Below are positions 1-8,183 of a stretch of 20,427 nt of DNA, piece by piece (within the stretch, counting starts at the first letter, position 1; the number at the start of each line of letters is the position of its first letter). Where the stretch lies: NCBI GenBank assembly GCA_021847385.1, contig JAJZTV010000011.1, forward strand, positions 1 to 20,427. Reading direction: 5' to 3'. The notes under the pieces are model-generated. The model had not been told where the DNA came from. It ran no database searches and saw only the letters and a list, made by a program, of their open reading frames with translations. This DNA comes from Pseudomonadota bacterium (GTDB lineage: Bacteria; Pseudomonadota; Gammaproteobacteria; Burkholderiales; Thiobacillaceae). Position numbers and translations under genes: made by a program.

Positions 1-100
1 CGCGCAACTCGGTCAGCAGACCGGTTTTCTCGATGGTGCGCTTGAAGCGGCGCATGGCGACTTCAAACGGCTCATTTTCCCTAACGCGTACACTCGGCAT
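1..100 (-). CDS. rpsU: 30S ribosomal protein S21 (partial, N-terminal part)
   Basis: The reverse strand from the ATG at 100 to the window edge encodes MPSVRVRENEPFEVAMRRFK followed by RTIEKTGLLTELR, the characteristic start of ribosomal protein S21, a small basic protein of the 30S subunit. The C-terminal half lies outside the window. An AGGTG Shine-Dalgarno-like sequence sits about 9 bases upstream, and a good sigma-70 promoter lies at 136-163 on the same strand. The gene is divergent from tsaD, a common arrangement in Proteobacteria. Confidence 0.96.
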   Translation of the reverse strand, partial: MPSVRVRENEPFEVAMRRFKRTIEKTGLLTELR

Positions 101-135
101 GTGAAAAACACCTAAAGCGGTAAAAAAGACCGGCA

Positions 136-163
136 ATTATATCCACTTGAGCGATTCGATCAA
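136..163 (-). promoter_or_regulatory. sigma-70 promoter of rpsU
   Basis: On the minus strand TTGATC (158-163) is followed by a 16-base spacer and a perfect TATAAT (136-141). It points toward rpsU, leaving a leader of about 30 bases. It lies between the divergent rpsU and tsaD genes. Confidence 0.7.
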
Positions 164-197
164 GGCAAAATACGGGTTTTTTTGCCCCCAGCCCCTT

Positions 198-1211
198 ATG
201 CGCGTCCTCGGTATCGAATCTTCCTGCGACGAAACCGGCTTGGCCCTGTACGACACCGAGGCCGGCCTGCTCGCCCACGCCCTGCACTCCCAGGTCGCCA
301 TGCACGCCGAATACGGCGGCGTGGTGCCGGAACTGGCCTCGCGCGACCACATCCGGCGCGTCCTGCCCCTGCTAAAAAGGGTGCTGGCCGAGGCCGGGGT
401 GGAATTGAAGGACATCGACGCCATTGCCTACACCCAAGGGCCGGGCCTGGCCGGCGCCCTGTTGGTCGGCGCCAGCATCGCCAGCGGCCTCGCCCAGGCC
501 CTGGGCAAGCCGACCGTCGGCATCCATCATCTGGAAGGCCACCTGCTCTCCCCCCTGCTGAGCGACCCCAAACCCGCATTCCCCTTCGTCGCGCTGTTGG
601 TCTCCGGCGGCCACACCCAGTTGATGCGGGTAGACGGCGTCGGCCGTTATGAACTCTTGGGCGAGACGGTGGACGACGCCGCCGGCGAGGCTTTCGACAA
701 GACCGCCCAACTGCTGGGCCTGGGTTACCCCGGCGGCCCGGCCTTGTCCCGCCTGGCCGAGCAGGGCGACGCCTACCGGTTCAAGCTGCCCCGGCCCATG
801 CTCAACAGCCACAACCTGGATTTCAGCTTCGCCGGCCTGAAGACCGCGGCCCTGACCCTGGTGCGCAAGGAAGGATTGGATGCCGCAGCCGACATCGCGG
901 CCGGCTTCCAGGCCGCCGCGGTCGACGTGCTCGCGGCCAAATGCCTGACGGCCCTGAAACAGACGGGCCTGAAACGATTGGTGGTGGCCGGCGGCGTCGG
1001 CGCCAACCGCAGCCTGCGCAGCCGGCTCGACGCCGAGGCCGAGCAAAAGCGCTTCGCGGTGTTCTACCCGCCGCTGGCGCTGTGTACCGACAACGGCGCG
1101 ATGATCGCCTTCGCCGGCGCCATGCGCCTGACCGAGGCCCAAAGCCGCGACGGGCGTTTCACGGTCAAGCCGCGCTGGGACTTGTCGACCCTGGCCGCCC
1201 CCGCCGCTTAA
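198..1211 (+). CDS. tsaD: tRNA N6-adenosine threonylcarbamoyltransferase TsaD
   Basis: TsaD (Gcp/YgjD/Kae1 family) transfers the threonylcarbamoyl group from TC-AMP to A37 of tRNAs that read ANN codons, working in the cytoplasm with TsaB and TsaE. The 337-residue protein has the usual family length. It starts MRVLGIESSCDETG and carries the metal-binding H-x3-H motif (H111 and H115 in HLEGH), the SGGHTQL segment and the C-terminal TDNGAMIAF segment typical of the ASKHA fold. The ATG at 198 was chosen because the family begins at this methionine; an in-frame TTG at 147 would add 17 unconserved residues. The stop overlaps the stop of the convergent downstream gene, sharing the bases TTAA. Confidence 0.97.
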   Translation: MRVLGIESSCDETGLALYDTEAGLLAHALHSQVAMHAEYGGVVPELASRDHIRRVLPLLKRVLAEAGVELKDIDAIAYTQGPGLAGALLVGASIASGLAQALGKPTVGIHHLEGHLLSPLLSDPKPAFPFVALLVSGGHTQLMRVDGVGRYELLGETVDDAAGEAFDKTAQLLGLGYPGGPALSRLAEQGDAYRFKLPRPMLNSHNLDFSFAGLKTAALTLVRKEGLDAAADIAAGFQAAAVDVLAAKCLTALKQTGLKRLVVAGGVGANRSLRSRLDAEAEQKRFAVFYPPLALCTDNGAMIAFAGAMRLTEAQSRDGRFTVKPRWDLSTLAAPAA

Positions 1212-1993
1212 CGCCCGGGCATCACCATCGGCACCCACTCGGGGCGGCCGAACAGCTTCAGCGTCTCCAGCGGGAAGACCAGGATCAGGCTGAGGATGGC
1301 CAGGATCGCCAAGGTCAGAAAGGTGGCGAACACGCTGCTCGGCCGCAACCAGCCCCAATAGCGGGCAGCCAGGAACACCATGTCCTTCTTGTGCTCGGCC
1401 ATAGCCAGCCAGCGCCGCAGCAGGCTGGCCACCAGGTAGACACTGTAACCGCCAGCGAGCGAGCCGAGCACGATGCGGAACACCGTGAGCATGTCGAGCG
1501 GCGCCCGATCCAAGCGCTTGTAGAAGATCGACACCGCCCCCACCGCCACCGAGGCGGTAAAGGCCAGGGCGACGTTGATCGCCAGCCGCCGGCGCTCCCG
1601 CGCCAAGTCCTGCTGGCGCTGGATGAAGAAGTTGTCGACCTCGCGCTTGAAGTATTCGGTCTTGTCCTGCACCAGATCGGAGATCTCGCGCTTCATCACC
1701 TGGATGCGGTCGTCGAGCACGCCGGACAATCGGTCCGCCGCATAGTCGACCAGTTCCACCACGTCGTCCTTGGTGAACTGGCGCTGGTTGTGCAGCTCGA
1801 TCGAGATCTTGTCGAGCTTGACGTCGATCTCGTGACTCACACCCATCACCACTTCCTTCAGTTCCCGGCCGGCATCCAGCACGCCCTCGCGCATCACCGT
1901 GCCCAGCTTGTCGCCGGCGCGATCGATTGCCGCCTCGGAGACCTGGGTCAGGCTCTCCCGCGCGTAATCCATCTCTTTCTCGAACCAGGCCAT
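1208..1993 (-). CDS. Coiled-coil, C-terminally membrane-anchored protein of unknown function
   Basis: I do not recognise a named family. The 261-residue protein starts at the ATG at 1993, preceded by a GAGG Shine-Dalgarno at good spacing; an upstream in-frame start at 2053 lacks this. Residues about 1-135 are highly charged and helical with heptad-like spacing, suggesting a long coiled coil. Three hydrophobic segments follow: about 137-160, 168-190 (with GSLAGGYSVYLVASLL) and 220-245 (FATFLTLAILAILSLILVFP). The likely topology is a cytoplasmic coiled coil anchored in the inner membrane. It lies downstream of plsY on the same strand, across a 101-base gap containing a large hairpin, and is convergent with tsaD. 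A role is not evident. Confidence 0.8.
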   Translation of the reverse strand: MAWFEKEMDYARESLTQVSEAAIDRAGDKLGTVMREGVLDAGRELKEVVMGVSHEIDVKLDKISIELHNQRQFTKDDVVELVDYAADRLSGVLDDRIQVMKREISDLVQDKTEYFKREVDNFFIQRQQDLARERRRLAINVALAFTASVAVGAVSIFYKRLDRAPLDMLTVFRIVLGSLAGGYSVYLVASLLRRWLAMAEHKKDMVFLAARYWGWLRPSSVFATFLTLAILAILSLILVFPLETLKLFGRPEWVPMVMPGR

Positions 1994-2071
1994 ATCAACC
2001 TCGCTTCTTGAAAACAGTTTGGCTACGGCCGCTTCGCTTAACGTTCGCCGCACTCACATTAGCCTCCACCG

Positions 2072-2110
2072 AAACCTATTCCTCTGACCTTCGGTCATCG
2101 GAATAGGTTT
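2072..2110. repeat. Long two-part hairpin at the 3' end of plsY
   Basis: AAACCTATTCC (2072-2082) pairs perfectly with GGAATAGGTTT (2100-2110). Nested inside, TGACC (2085-2089) pairs with GGTCA (2093-2097) across a TTC loop. The right outer arm codes for the last residues of PlsY and the inner arm contains its TGA stop. Read rightward, the hairpin is followed by TTTTCTTC; read leftward there is no clear U tract. It may terminate or stabilise the plsY transcript, or shield the downstream gene. Confidence 0.6.
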
Positions 2111-2691
2111 TCTTCACCCCTCAACAATCGGCGGATGTTGCCGTGATGGCGGGCCAACACGATCGCGCTCAGCACAAACAGCGAGGCGGATTCGGTGGCA
2201 CCGCCCACCAGCCAGTAACCATACAGCGGGGCCAGCCCCGCCGCCACCAGGGCTGACAGCGAGGATACCCGGGTGATGGCGAACATGAGCAGCCAGGTTG
2301 CCGCGCAGGCCAGGCCGAGCCAGAGATTGAGCGCCAGCAAGACACCCAGTGCGGTAGCCACACCCTTGCCGCCCTTGAAGCCGAAGAAGACCGGGAACAG
2401 GTGGCCGAGGAACACCGCCAGCGCAGCCAGATAGGGCACATAGCCCGGCAGGCCCCAGGCCTCGGCCGCCCACCTGGCCAGCAGCACCGCGACCGCGCCC
2501 TTCAAGGCATCGCCCAGCAGGGTGATCGCCGCCGCCGACTTCCTGCCGGTGCGCAGGACATTGGTCGCGCCGGGGTTACCCGAGCCGTGGCCGCGCGGGT
2601 CCGGCAGGCCGTAGAGGCGGCTGATGACGATGGCGAAGGAGATAGAGCCGATGAGATAGGCGGCAATCAGAAGCAGCGCGAGTTCGGTCAT
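2095..2691 (-). CDS. plsY: Glycerol-3-phosphate acyltransferase PlsY
   Basis: PlsY is an inner-membrane enzyme that transfers an acyl group from acyl phosphate to glycerol-3-phosphate, giving lysophosphatidic acid, the first step of phospholipid synthesis alongside PlsX. The 198-residue length fits. The family motifs are present: GSGNPGATNVLRTGRK near residues 37-52, the HLFPVFFGFKGGKGVAT loop near residue 100, and several hydrophobic helices from residue 1 on. The ATG at 2691 is 38 bases from the folB start on the other strand, so the two genes are divergent with overlapping control regions. This pairing next to tsaD is common in Betaproteobacteria. Confidence 0.97.
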   Translation of the reverse strand: MTELALLLIAAYLIGSISFAIVISRLYGLPDPRGHGSGNPGATNVLRTGRKSAAAITLLGDALKGAVAVLLARWAAEAWGLPGYVPYLAALAVFLGHLFPVFFGFKGGKGVATALGVLLALNLWLGLACAATWLLMFAITRVSSLSALVAAGLAPLYGYWLVGGATESASLFVLSAIVLARHHGNIRRLLRGEENLFR

Positions 2692-2729
2692 ATGCGTAAA
2701 ATGGCGGCCTTTGCCTGTTGGATGTCGTG

Positions 2730-3086
2730 ATGGATATTCTGTTTTTGCGGGATTTCCGCTTGGAAATGATTATCGGCCTTTACGAATGGGAGCGTAAAGC
2801 ACCGCAGCCCGTCATCCTCGACCTGGAGATCGGGCTCTACGACCACAAGGCGGGCCACACCGACAACGTGGTCGACACCATCGACTACGCCAAGGTGGCG
2901 GCGCGCATCCAGGAAAGCATCGCCACCAAGGAATTCCAACTGGTCGAGGCCCTGGGCGAGCATATCGCCGAGATCGTGCGCGGCGAGTTCGGCGCACCCT
3001 GGGTGCGCATCGCCGTGCGTAAGCAGGCCATCCTGAGAAACGTGAAAGAGCTGGGCATCATCATCGAACGCGGCAGCCGGCTATGA
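2730..3086 (+). CDS. folB: Dihydroneopterin aldolase FolB
   Basis: FolB converts 7,8-dihydroneopterin to 6-hydroxymethyl-7,8-dihydropterin plus glycolaldehyde in cytoplasmic folate synthesis. The 118-residue protein has family length and the expected landmarks: IIGLYEWERKAPQPV at the N terminus, DTIDYAKV near residue 49, the LVEALGE segment with its conserved glutamate (E73), and VRKQAI near residue 97 with the catalytic lysine. I chose the ATG at 2730; upstream GTG (2727) and TTG (2718) codons are in frame but not needed. It is divergent from plsY and convergent with the DoxX-like gene, from whose stop it is separated by 54 bases without a strong terminator. Confidence 0.96.
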   Translation: MDILFLRDFRLEMIIGLYEWERKAPQPVILDLEIGLYDHKAGHTDNVVDTIDYAKVAARIQESIATKEFQLVEALGEHIAEIVRGEFGAPWVRIAVRKQAILRNVKELGIIIERGSRL

Positions 3087-3140
3087 GCGAGCAGTGAGGC
3101 CTTTGCCGCTTGCTGCAGAAAACCTCACCGCCCTGCCACA

Positions 3141-4262
3141 TCAACTCGCTTGATGCGCCGCCGCACTCGCCACCTGCTGCCGAGCGGTCTGGGCAACCGC
3201 GCTGGCCCTCGCCCCCCGCTGCACGAAGAAGGCGAACAATAAACCGTAGACGATGATATGGCCGATAGGGCTCTCATGCAGCGCATACGACATAAAGATA
3301 AAGGCCGCCAGCAACACGATGGCAAGCAAACGCAACATGGAGCCTGCCACCATCAAGATGCCGGCCGCGGTCTCCACCATGAACATGCAGAACACAAAGG
3401 TGGCCGGCTCCAAACCGAAGGTATACACGTGATCGTTTTCGATAAAGGCCATGGATAAGTTCGCATGACGGAATTTGTATTCAATGCCGAGATAAATAAA
3501 ATTGAGCCCCATCGACAAGCGGGCAAAAAGCAAACCCAGCGCAGGCGACAAGCCGGATGAGGCCGGTTTGATCGATTGCAGGATCGATGGCATCGGCAAG
3601 GCCAGGCGGCCGGCGCCGGTGACCAGGAGATAGACCGGTCCAGCGGCAACGATGCCGGCATAGGCCAACATGTCATAGCCGAACAAGGCCAGGCCCAGCA
3701 GATCCAAGGCGAGAACCAGCAAGGCAGCCAGCCTGACGTAGACCCCGAGCAACAGCGTCACCGCCGCATAGGCTTCCAGCCAGGCCATCCACTCCAGGTT
3801 GATGGGTAAGCGCCGCAACTCGAGGTCCGGCGCCACCAGCGTCGCCGCTTCGAACATGCCGGTACCAAAGCGCGGGCTCAGGCCGAACGCCGCCATGCCC
3901 AGCATCACCCCCAGGCCAATGCGCACCGCAAACGGCGAAAAGGGCGACAGTCTGTCGAGGGCGGCCTGCACGCCCGGCAGCATCTGCCGCACGGCTCGCG
4001 TCCGCCCCACGACCAACCATGCGCTCACTACGCCGACGCCCAACAACGAGAGCATGGTGTTTTTCCAAGAAAGATGGACAAACAAATCGGGCAGGGGACG
4101 CGCATTCCATTCGGCCATCTCATCCGGTGTCAGCACCCAGGCCTCATGGGCAAAAGCTGCATCCATCCAGCCCAGGCTCGCAACGAAAATTGCCAGGCCA
4201 CCCAACACACCCGGCCACCCCTGCGGATTTATTGCTTTCTTTATGACCGACAGCACCTTCAT
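3141..4262 (-). CDS. DoxX-like multi-spanning membrane protein
   Basis: A 373-residue membrane protein. Residues 1-38 resemble a signal or anchor segment ending AAFAHEAW. A short exported segment (about 39-65) follows, then roughly eight further hydrophobic helices from about residue 68 to 345. The C-terminal part (about 238-350, with ARLSMGLNFIYLGIEYKFRH and an ALHESPIGHIIVYGLL segment) resembles the DoxX family, small membrane proteins named from thiosulfate:quinone oxidoreductase and also found in thiol-oxidative stress systems. The ATG overlaps the stop of the upstream FAD/NAD(P)-binding gene as ATGA, so translation is probably coupled and the two should act together. It is the last gene of the operon behind the promoter at 8184-8212. 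The DoxX assignment is by pattern only. Confidence 0.72.
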   Translation of the reverse strand: MKVLSVIKKAINPQGWPGVLGGLAIFVASLGWMDAAFAHEAWVLTPDEMAEWNARPLPDLFVHLSWKNTMLSLLGVGVVSAWLVVGRTRAVRQMLPGVQAALDRLSPFSPFAVRIGLGVMLGMAAFGLSPRFGTGMFEAATLVAPDLELRRLPINLEWMAWLEAYAAVTLLLGVYVRLAALLVLALDLLGLALFGYDMLAYAGIVAAGPVYLLVTGAGRLALPMPSILQSIKPASSGLSPALGLLFARLSMGLNFIYLGIEYKFRHANLSMAFIENDHVYTFGLEPATFVFCMFMVETAAGILMVAGSMLRLLAIVLLAAFIFMSYALHESPIGHIIVYGLLFAFFVQRGARASAVAQTARQQVASAAAHQAS

Positions 4263-6166
4263 AGAGCCTCCATATGGACGACGCCCGCTTGCATCGGGCG
4301 AATTGTTTTATTCGAATCGAGAATGGTGTTGACGCAGCGATCGGCTTCCTGAAAGGCGCGAATGCGGCTTTTAGGCGACGGAATATAGTTGTTGAAATAC
4401 TTGGCCCCTTCGGTCAACGGCCCCAATATCCAAAGCCGTTCATCTGCGCGCCCGCTCGCATCCAGCGGGTGGAGTTCCGGTGAGATATCGAGCACCGAGA
4501 AGCCGTCGGCTACCGTTCTTTCGCGAAGTCGCCCGGTATCGACCATGCCGACGAGCAATGGCGAGGCGGATCTGACGGCATTGGGTTGGTCGATATGGGC
4601 GTAATACAAATAATCCAATTTGAACTCGATCGGCTGCTTGAGCGCGCTTGAGCGCAGCACCGGCGAACCGTCTGCCGTATCGGTCACGACCGTGGCCGAT
4701 TGGCCCATCGGCACGGCAATCACCCCGGCATCGATCAGCGCAGCGATTTCCTCGGCGCGCGACTTGGGCGGCCCGACGATCAGACGATTAATAAGCGGCG
4801 CGACACGTTTAACGAATTCCTTGTGCGACTCCGGGGTCAGCCCACCAAAATCCACGGCATGGCGTATGCCATCACGCAATTCCCGGAACAACTCGAATGC
4901 CGCCTTTCTTGCGCTCCGCACCTCGCCCAAAGCCGACTCGAAGAGGTCCTCGGCCATAATGGACCGGAAACGACGCTGGCACGCCTCGGCATCCGCCAGA
5001 TCACTACCCAGGTCCATGAAGAAAATACGCTCGGGGTTGAACTCGCCATAGAGTTGCGCCAACGACTGTATCGCCGCCTTGTATCGCCCCGCTTCCCACG
5101 CCTCGATCAGATCGGCCCGAAGCTGTTCGCCCAAGTCGCAGCCCTGCGTCTCCCTTTGCTTGACCTGGTAATAAACCAAAAGCATCTCGTCCCACAGCAA
5201 AGGCAGGACCTCGCGCACAAAATCGAGTTGGCGCATGCCTGTCCTGGCCAATTTCGCCTGACGGATTTCATCGATTCTCGCTTGGGTGAAAAACGCGGGG
5301 ACATAGCGGCTGGCTAGACTCTTGCTCGTTCCCGGCCGAGCCAGATAGGGCAGACCGGAACGCGAGAACATGATGATCTTGGGCTCCGCCCCACTGGCCA
5401 GGTATCGCTTCGCCCCCGTTCTCGGGTCGCATTCGAACTTGCCGCCCCGGCCCAAGGTCAGGCTGGCCACAAGATCGATCGCGACCAGGCCAAAGCCAGC
5501 GATGCCGACTTTGTCGCCTGGCCGGACTTGAGCGATGCATTCCGAAATCGGGTAGTCCACCCTCAACACGCGGCCGGTCGTGGCGCGCTGGGCAAGCTCA
5601 TATCGATTCGGCGTATGCCCCGTGGTGAGAAAAACATGATCGGCCTCAAGCTGCGTGCCATCCTCGAGCTGAACCAGCTCGCCATCCTTGAACTTTTGAA
5701 TGCCGCAAGCGGCTGCATGGTGCTCGTGCACCACCACACCCGCGGGCAATGCCCGCATCGTCTCCTGATAGAACCAAGCCAGATACTCGCCCAGCAAGCG
5801 ACGCGGCAAGAAGTCATCGTCTGTGATTTCACGGCCACCGTGTTTGGTCAGGGTATGCCCATCGTCCGCCAGGCCGTAGCCTTGTTGCTTAGCCCACTCG
5901 AGCAAACTCGGGCCAGGCAGCGGCCGTTCGACATCGGGGAAATGATCCTCGACAAACATCGAGACATGACCGCATTTGGTATTGAGCAGCAAATAGTCCG
6001 GCAATGCACTCGAGTGCGCACCTTGGCCGAAGCGATGCGGCTCGACGATGTGAATGTCCACGAGCCTCCCGGGCTGGGCGCCGTGTTTAATCCTCGACAC
6101 GATCCGCTCGAATACACACAAGCCCCAAGGGCCGAATCCAATAATGCAGATATTGATCGGTTTCAT
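4259..6166 (-). CDS. FAD/NAD(P)-binding protein (NAD_binding_9-type)
   Basis: A 635-residue cytoplasmic protein, probably a flavin oxidoreductase. An N-terminal dinucleotide fold is marked by IGFGPWG (residues 9-15) and a downstream VEPHRFGQGA segment. A TTGHTPN motif (181-187) matches the linker seen in flavin monooxygenase-like proteins. A second nucleotide-binding motif, GIAGFGLVAID, occupies 221-231. This two-site layout fits the FAD-NAD(P)-binding family pfam13454. The substrate is unknown. The ATG at 6166 was chosen for its AGGAAG Shine-Dalgarno six bases upstream; the open frame continues to 6463 but that part overlaps the upstream gene and is low-complexity arginine/serine-rich. It follows the 610-residue oxidoreductase by 109 bases and overlaps the DoxX-like gene by ATGA. 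Confidence 0.82.
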   Translation of the reverse strand: MKPINICIIGFGPWGLCVFERIVSRIKHGAQPGRLVDIHIVEPHRFGQGAHSSALPDYLLLNTKCGHVSMFVEDHFPDVERPLPGPSLLEWAKQQGYGLADDGHTLTKHGGREITDDDFLPRRLLGEYLAWFYQETMRALPAGVVVHEHHAAACGIQKFKDGELVQLEDGTQLEADHVFLTTGHTPNRYELAQRATTGRVLRVDYPISECIAQVRPGDKVGIAGFGLVAIDLVASLTLGRGGKFECDPRTGAKRYLASGAEPKIIMFSRSGLPYLARPGTSKSLASRYVPAFFTQARIDEIRQAKLARTGMRQLDFVREVLPLLWDEMLLVYYQVKQRETQGCDLGEQLRADLIEAWEAGRYKAAIQSLAQLYGEFNPERIFFMDLGSDLADAEACQRRFRSIMAEDLFESALGEVRSARKAAFELFRELRDGIRHAVDFGGLTPESHKEFVKRVAPLINRLIVGPPKSRAEEIAALIDAGVIAVPMGQSATVVTDTADGSPVLRSSALKQPIEFKLDYLYYAHIDQPNAVRSASPLLVGMVDTGRLRERTVADGFSVLDISPELHPLDASGRADERLWILGPLTEGAKYFNNYIPSPKSRIRAFQEADRCVNTILDSNKTIRPMQAGVVHMEAL

Positions 6167-6202
6167 TTCACACTTCCTATATATGGCGATGGAACAAGCT
6201 TT

Positions 6203-6237
6203 GCGCGCACGATGGGCCACGCGCCCATCCGGCGCGC
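6203..6237. repeat. Large intercistronic hairpin
   Basis: GCGCGC (6203-6208) pairs with GCGCGC (6232-6237) and GATGGGC (6211-6217) pairs with GCCCATC (6223-6229), with a 2x2 internal loop and a five-base apex. It lies between the two FAD genes of the leftward operon. No U tract follows in either direction, so mRNA processing or stability is more likely than termination. Confidence 0.5.
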
Positions 6238-6275
6238 ATGGCCAATGTTGCAATGGCGACCGGTCCAAGCACCGG

Positions 6276-8108
6276 CTAAACCGGCTCTGGAATGCGCTGC
6301 GGGTTTGCGGTGTGAAGCGCCAAGAAATGATCGACACGGCGCGGATGGTAGGCGCGATGCATGGGATGCTCGGCCCCGCGCAAGGCCGCCAGCACCGCCT
6401 GCGCCACACTGGGACACTGAGCGAAACCGCCGGTGTTGTGCCCCGTCGCGATGACCAGGGCACCGCCCCCTTTGGTCGGGATCTGCTCGAAGATACCGAG
6501 CCCCGTTGCCGTCCAGGGTCTGAGGCAATGGCGGAAACTCTGATCGATCAAACCCTCGCCCATTGCGGCCCGATAGCGGGTCGGGAAAAATTTTTCCGCC
6601 GTGTCCTGAGTGGCCGAAAACAGCACCTTGAGGTGTTCCATCGCCAGATTCTTCGGATTCGAGCCGACATAACCATGCCCGCTGCTGACATGGATAATGG
6701 GCCGCCCCCGCTCGTCCTTCCCCACGATGACATTGGCGCCTTCGGCCGCGCCTGGCGCGGCGAAACCCTGCCGCGTGATTTTCAGCGAACGGGTCAAGGC
6801 CGGGTCTTGATTGGGGATTCTCAACCACATCCCCACCACGGAGGCGATCTTGCCTTCCGACGCCGTGCCGGCCAACAACCCGTTGCCGTAAGCCCCGGGC
6901 GACAGGACATAGTGATCCGCCTGATAGCGTCGGCCCCCGCCATCCAGCCCCACCACCCTGCCGGCATCATCCTGCAGGATCCGATCCACCGGGTGGCCCC
7001 AGGCGATAACGACACCCTGCCGTTCAAGCCAATCGATCAGCCGCGCAGCGAAGCGGTGGATATTGACGGTGAAGCCGACGGCGTTAATGGCGCCTGCCAC
7101 GTTGCCGGCTTCGACGGCCTCCCTCAAGGCCGGTTGTCGGTCGATCAGCTCGCCCAGGCTCAGCTCCGAGAGCAGCGAACCGATGCCGGACTCGAATTCA
7201 AGCGCCCGCTCATACTGAACCGGTGTCGAGTAGAGCCGCAGAATGTCATGGATATAGCCGACCTCGTCGAACAATTCCGGCTGTTCCCGGCGCATCGACT
7301 CCCATAACGGCCAGCTCTCTTGGTTGAAAGAAATGATTTCCCGGTTGAAGACGGTCGGCAACCAGCTTGGGACGCTCTGGTACGCCTTGATCCATGCCAG
7401 ATCGACAGGCCCGAGCGAATCGTCGTGACAGCACTTCCAGCCTGCGTCCGCGACATGCCGGTCGAACTCGAAATTTCCGGCGCTCCACCCCGTGTATCCT
7501 TTATTTAAATGATGCCGGGTCTCGGACATGGAAAACATGCGGGCGTTTTCGCCACCGAAGGTGCAGCCATAGGCCATCCAATCCTTGCTGCTCCCCATGC
7601 GCGGACCGGCATCCAACATCGATACGCGATAGCCCGCCTTGACGAGGTGATAAGCCACCACCAAATTGACAATACCGGCACCGACCATGAGCACCGTTTG
7701 CTTGGCGGCCTCGGATGCCGTCTTTATTCCCGGCACCGCCGAATCCATCCGCCCTTGGCGCAAGGCCTCGCTGCATGCCATCTCGGCGAGCTCGAAGGCC
7801 AACACCTCGGGGATCGCCTCCACTTCCGGATCGACATGCCGAATATGAACGCCGCCAGGATAATTCGTCGCCGCCGAACCATCCGCCGTGCCGAGGTGGA
7901 TGATGCAAAGCCGCCTGTTGCCGATGTCGGTTAAATAATCCGGCCCGATCGGTCGCCTCGTGATCACCGCATCGGGCGACATTGCCTTGATCGCACTGCC
8001 CAGCTGGGCCAGATCCTTTTTCTCCAAATCCGGCCGATAGATCACGTTGTCATTGACCAACAACGGCTCCACATCGCGATCAAGGCGGAAATCCACCAAT
8101 ATCCTCAT
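6276..8108 (-). CDS. FAD-dependent oxidoreductase (DAO type) with N-terminal 2-hydroxyacid-dehydrogenase-like domain
   Basis: A 610-residue protein. From about residue 137 it is a DAO-family flavoprotein: the dinucleotide motif GAGIVN (143-148), then LVKAGYRVSMLDAG, and a C-terminal TGHNTGGFAQCPSVAQAV segment that should contact FAD. Such enzymes oxidise amines, amino acids or hydroxy acids. Residues 1-112 look like the substrate-binding domain of D-isomer-specific 2-hydroxyacid dehydrogenases: MRILVD start, DAVITRRPIG, a LCIIHLGTADG stretch and IPEVLAFELAEMA. The usual NAD domain is absent and the FAD domain takes its place. It is the first gene of a three-gene leftward operon under the ECF-type promoter at 8184-8212. 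The flavoprotein call is firm; the N-terminal assignment is inference from pattern. Confidence 0.82.
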   Translation of the reverse strand: MRILVDFRLDRDVEPLLVNDNVIYRPDLEKKDLAQLGSAIKAMSPDAVITRRPIGPDYLTDIGNRRLCIIHLGTADGSAATNYPGGVHIRHVDPEVEAIPEVLAFELAEMACSEALRQGRMDSAVPGIKTASEAAKQTVLMVGAGIVNLVVAYHLVKAGYRVSMLDAGPRMGSSKDWMAYGCTFGGENARMFSMSETRHHLNKGYTGWSAGNFEFDRHVADAGWKCCHDDSLGPVDLAWIKAYQSVPSWLPTVFNREIISFNQESWPLWESMRREQPELFDEVGYIHDILRLYSTPVQYERALEFESGIGSLLSELSLGELIDRQPALREAVEAGNVAGAINAVGFTVNIHRFAARLIDWLERQGVVIAWGHPVDRILQDDAGRVVGLDGGGRRYQADHYVLSPGAYGNGLLAGTASEGKIASVVGMWLRIPNQDPALTRSLKITRQGFAAPGAAEGANVIVGKDERGRPIIHVSSGHGYVGSNPKNLAMEHLKVLFSATQDTAEKFFPTRYRAAMGEGLIDQSFRHCLRPWTATGLGIFEQIPTKGGGALVIATGHNTGGFAQCPSVAQAVLAALRGAEHPMHRAYHPRRVDHFLALHTANPQRIPEPV

Positions 8109-8183
8109 AAAGCCTCCCTATTTATATATGGCGCGTCATGTCGAATTGCGACGGACATGAATCCATCACACCTGCGCCGCCAC

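Noticed and set aside
372..1358. Long open frame on the strand opposite tsaD
   Set aside because: It is antisense to a firm tsaD gene, has glycine/glutamine/histidine-rich noise and no domain; it follows from high GC content.
2100..2128. GGAATA in the plsY hairpin as an ECF promoter
   Set aside because: No CGTC-like element occurs 16 bases downstream; the bases are explained by the hairpin.
6167..6463. N-terminal extension of the FAD/NAD(P)-binding protein
   Set aside because: It would overlap the upstream oxidoreductase; the ATG at 6166 has a good ribosome-binding site and begins the nucleotide-binding fold directly.
6054..7307. 417-codon frame opposite the FAD genes
   Set aside because: It runs across the gap between two real genes on the other strand and has no recognisable motif.
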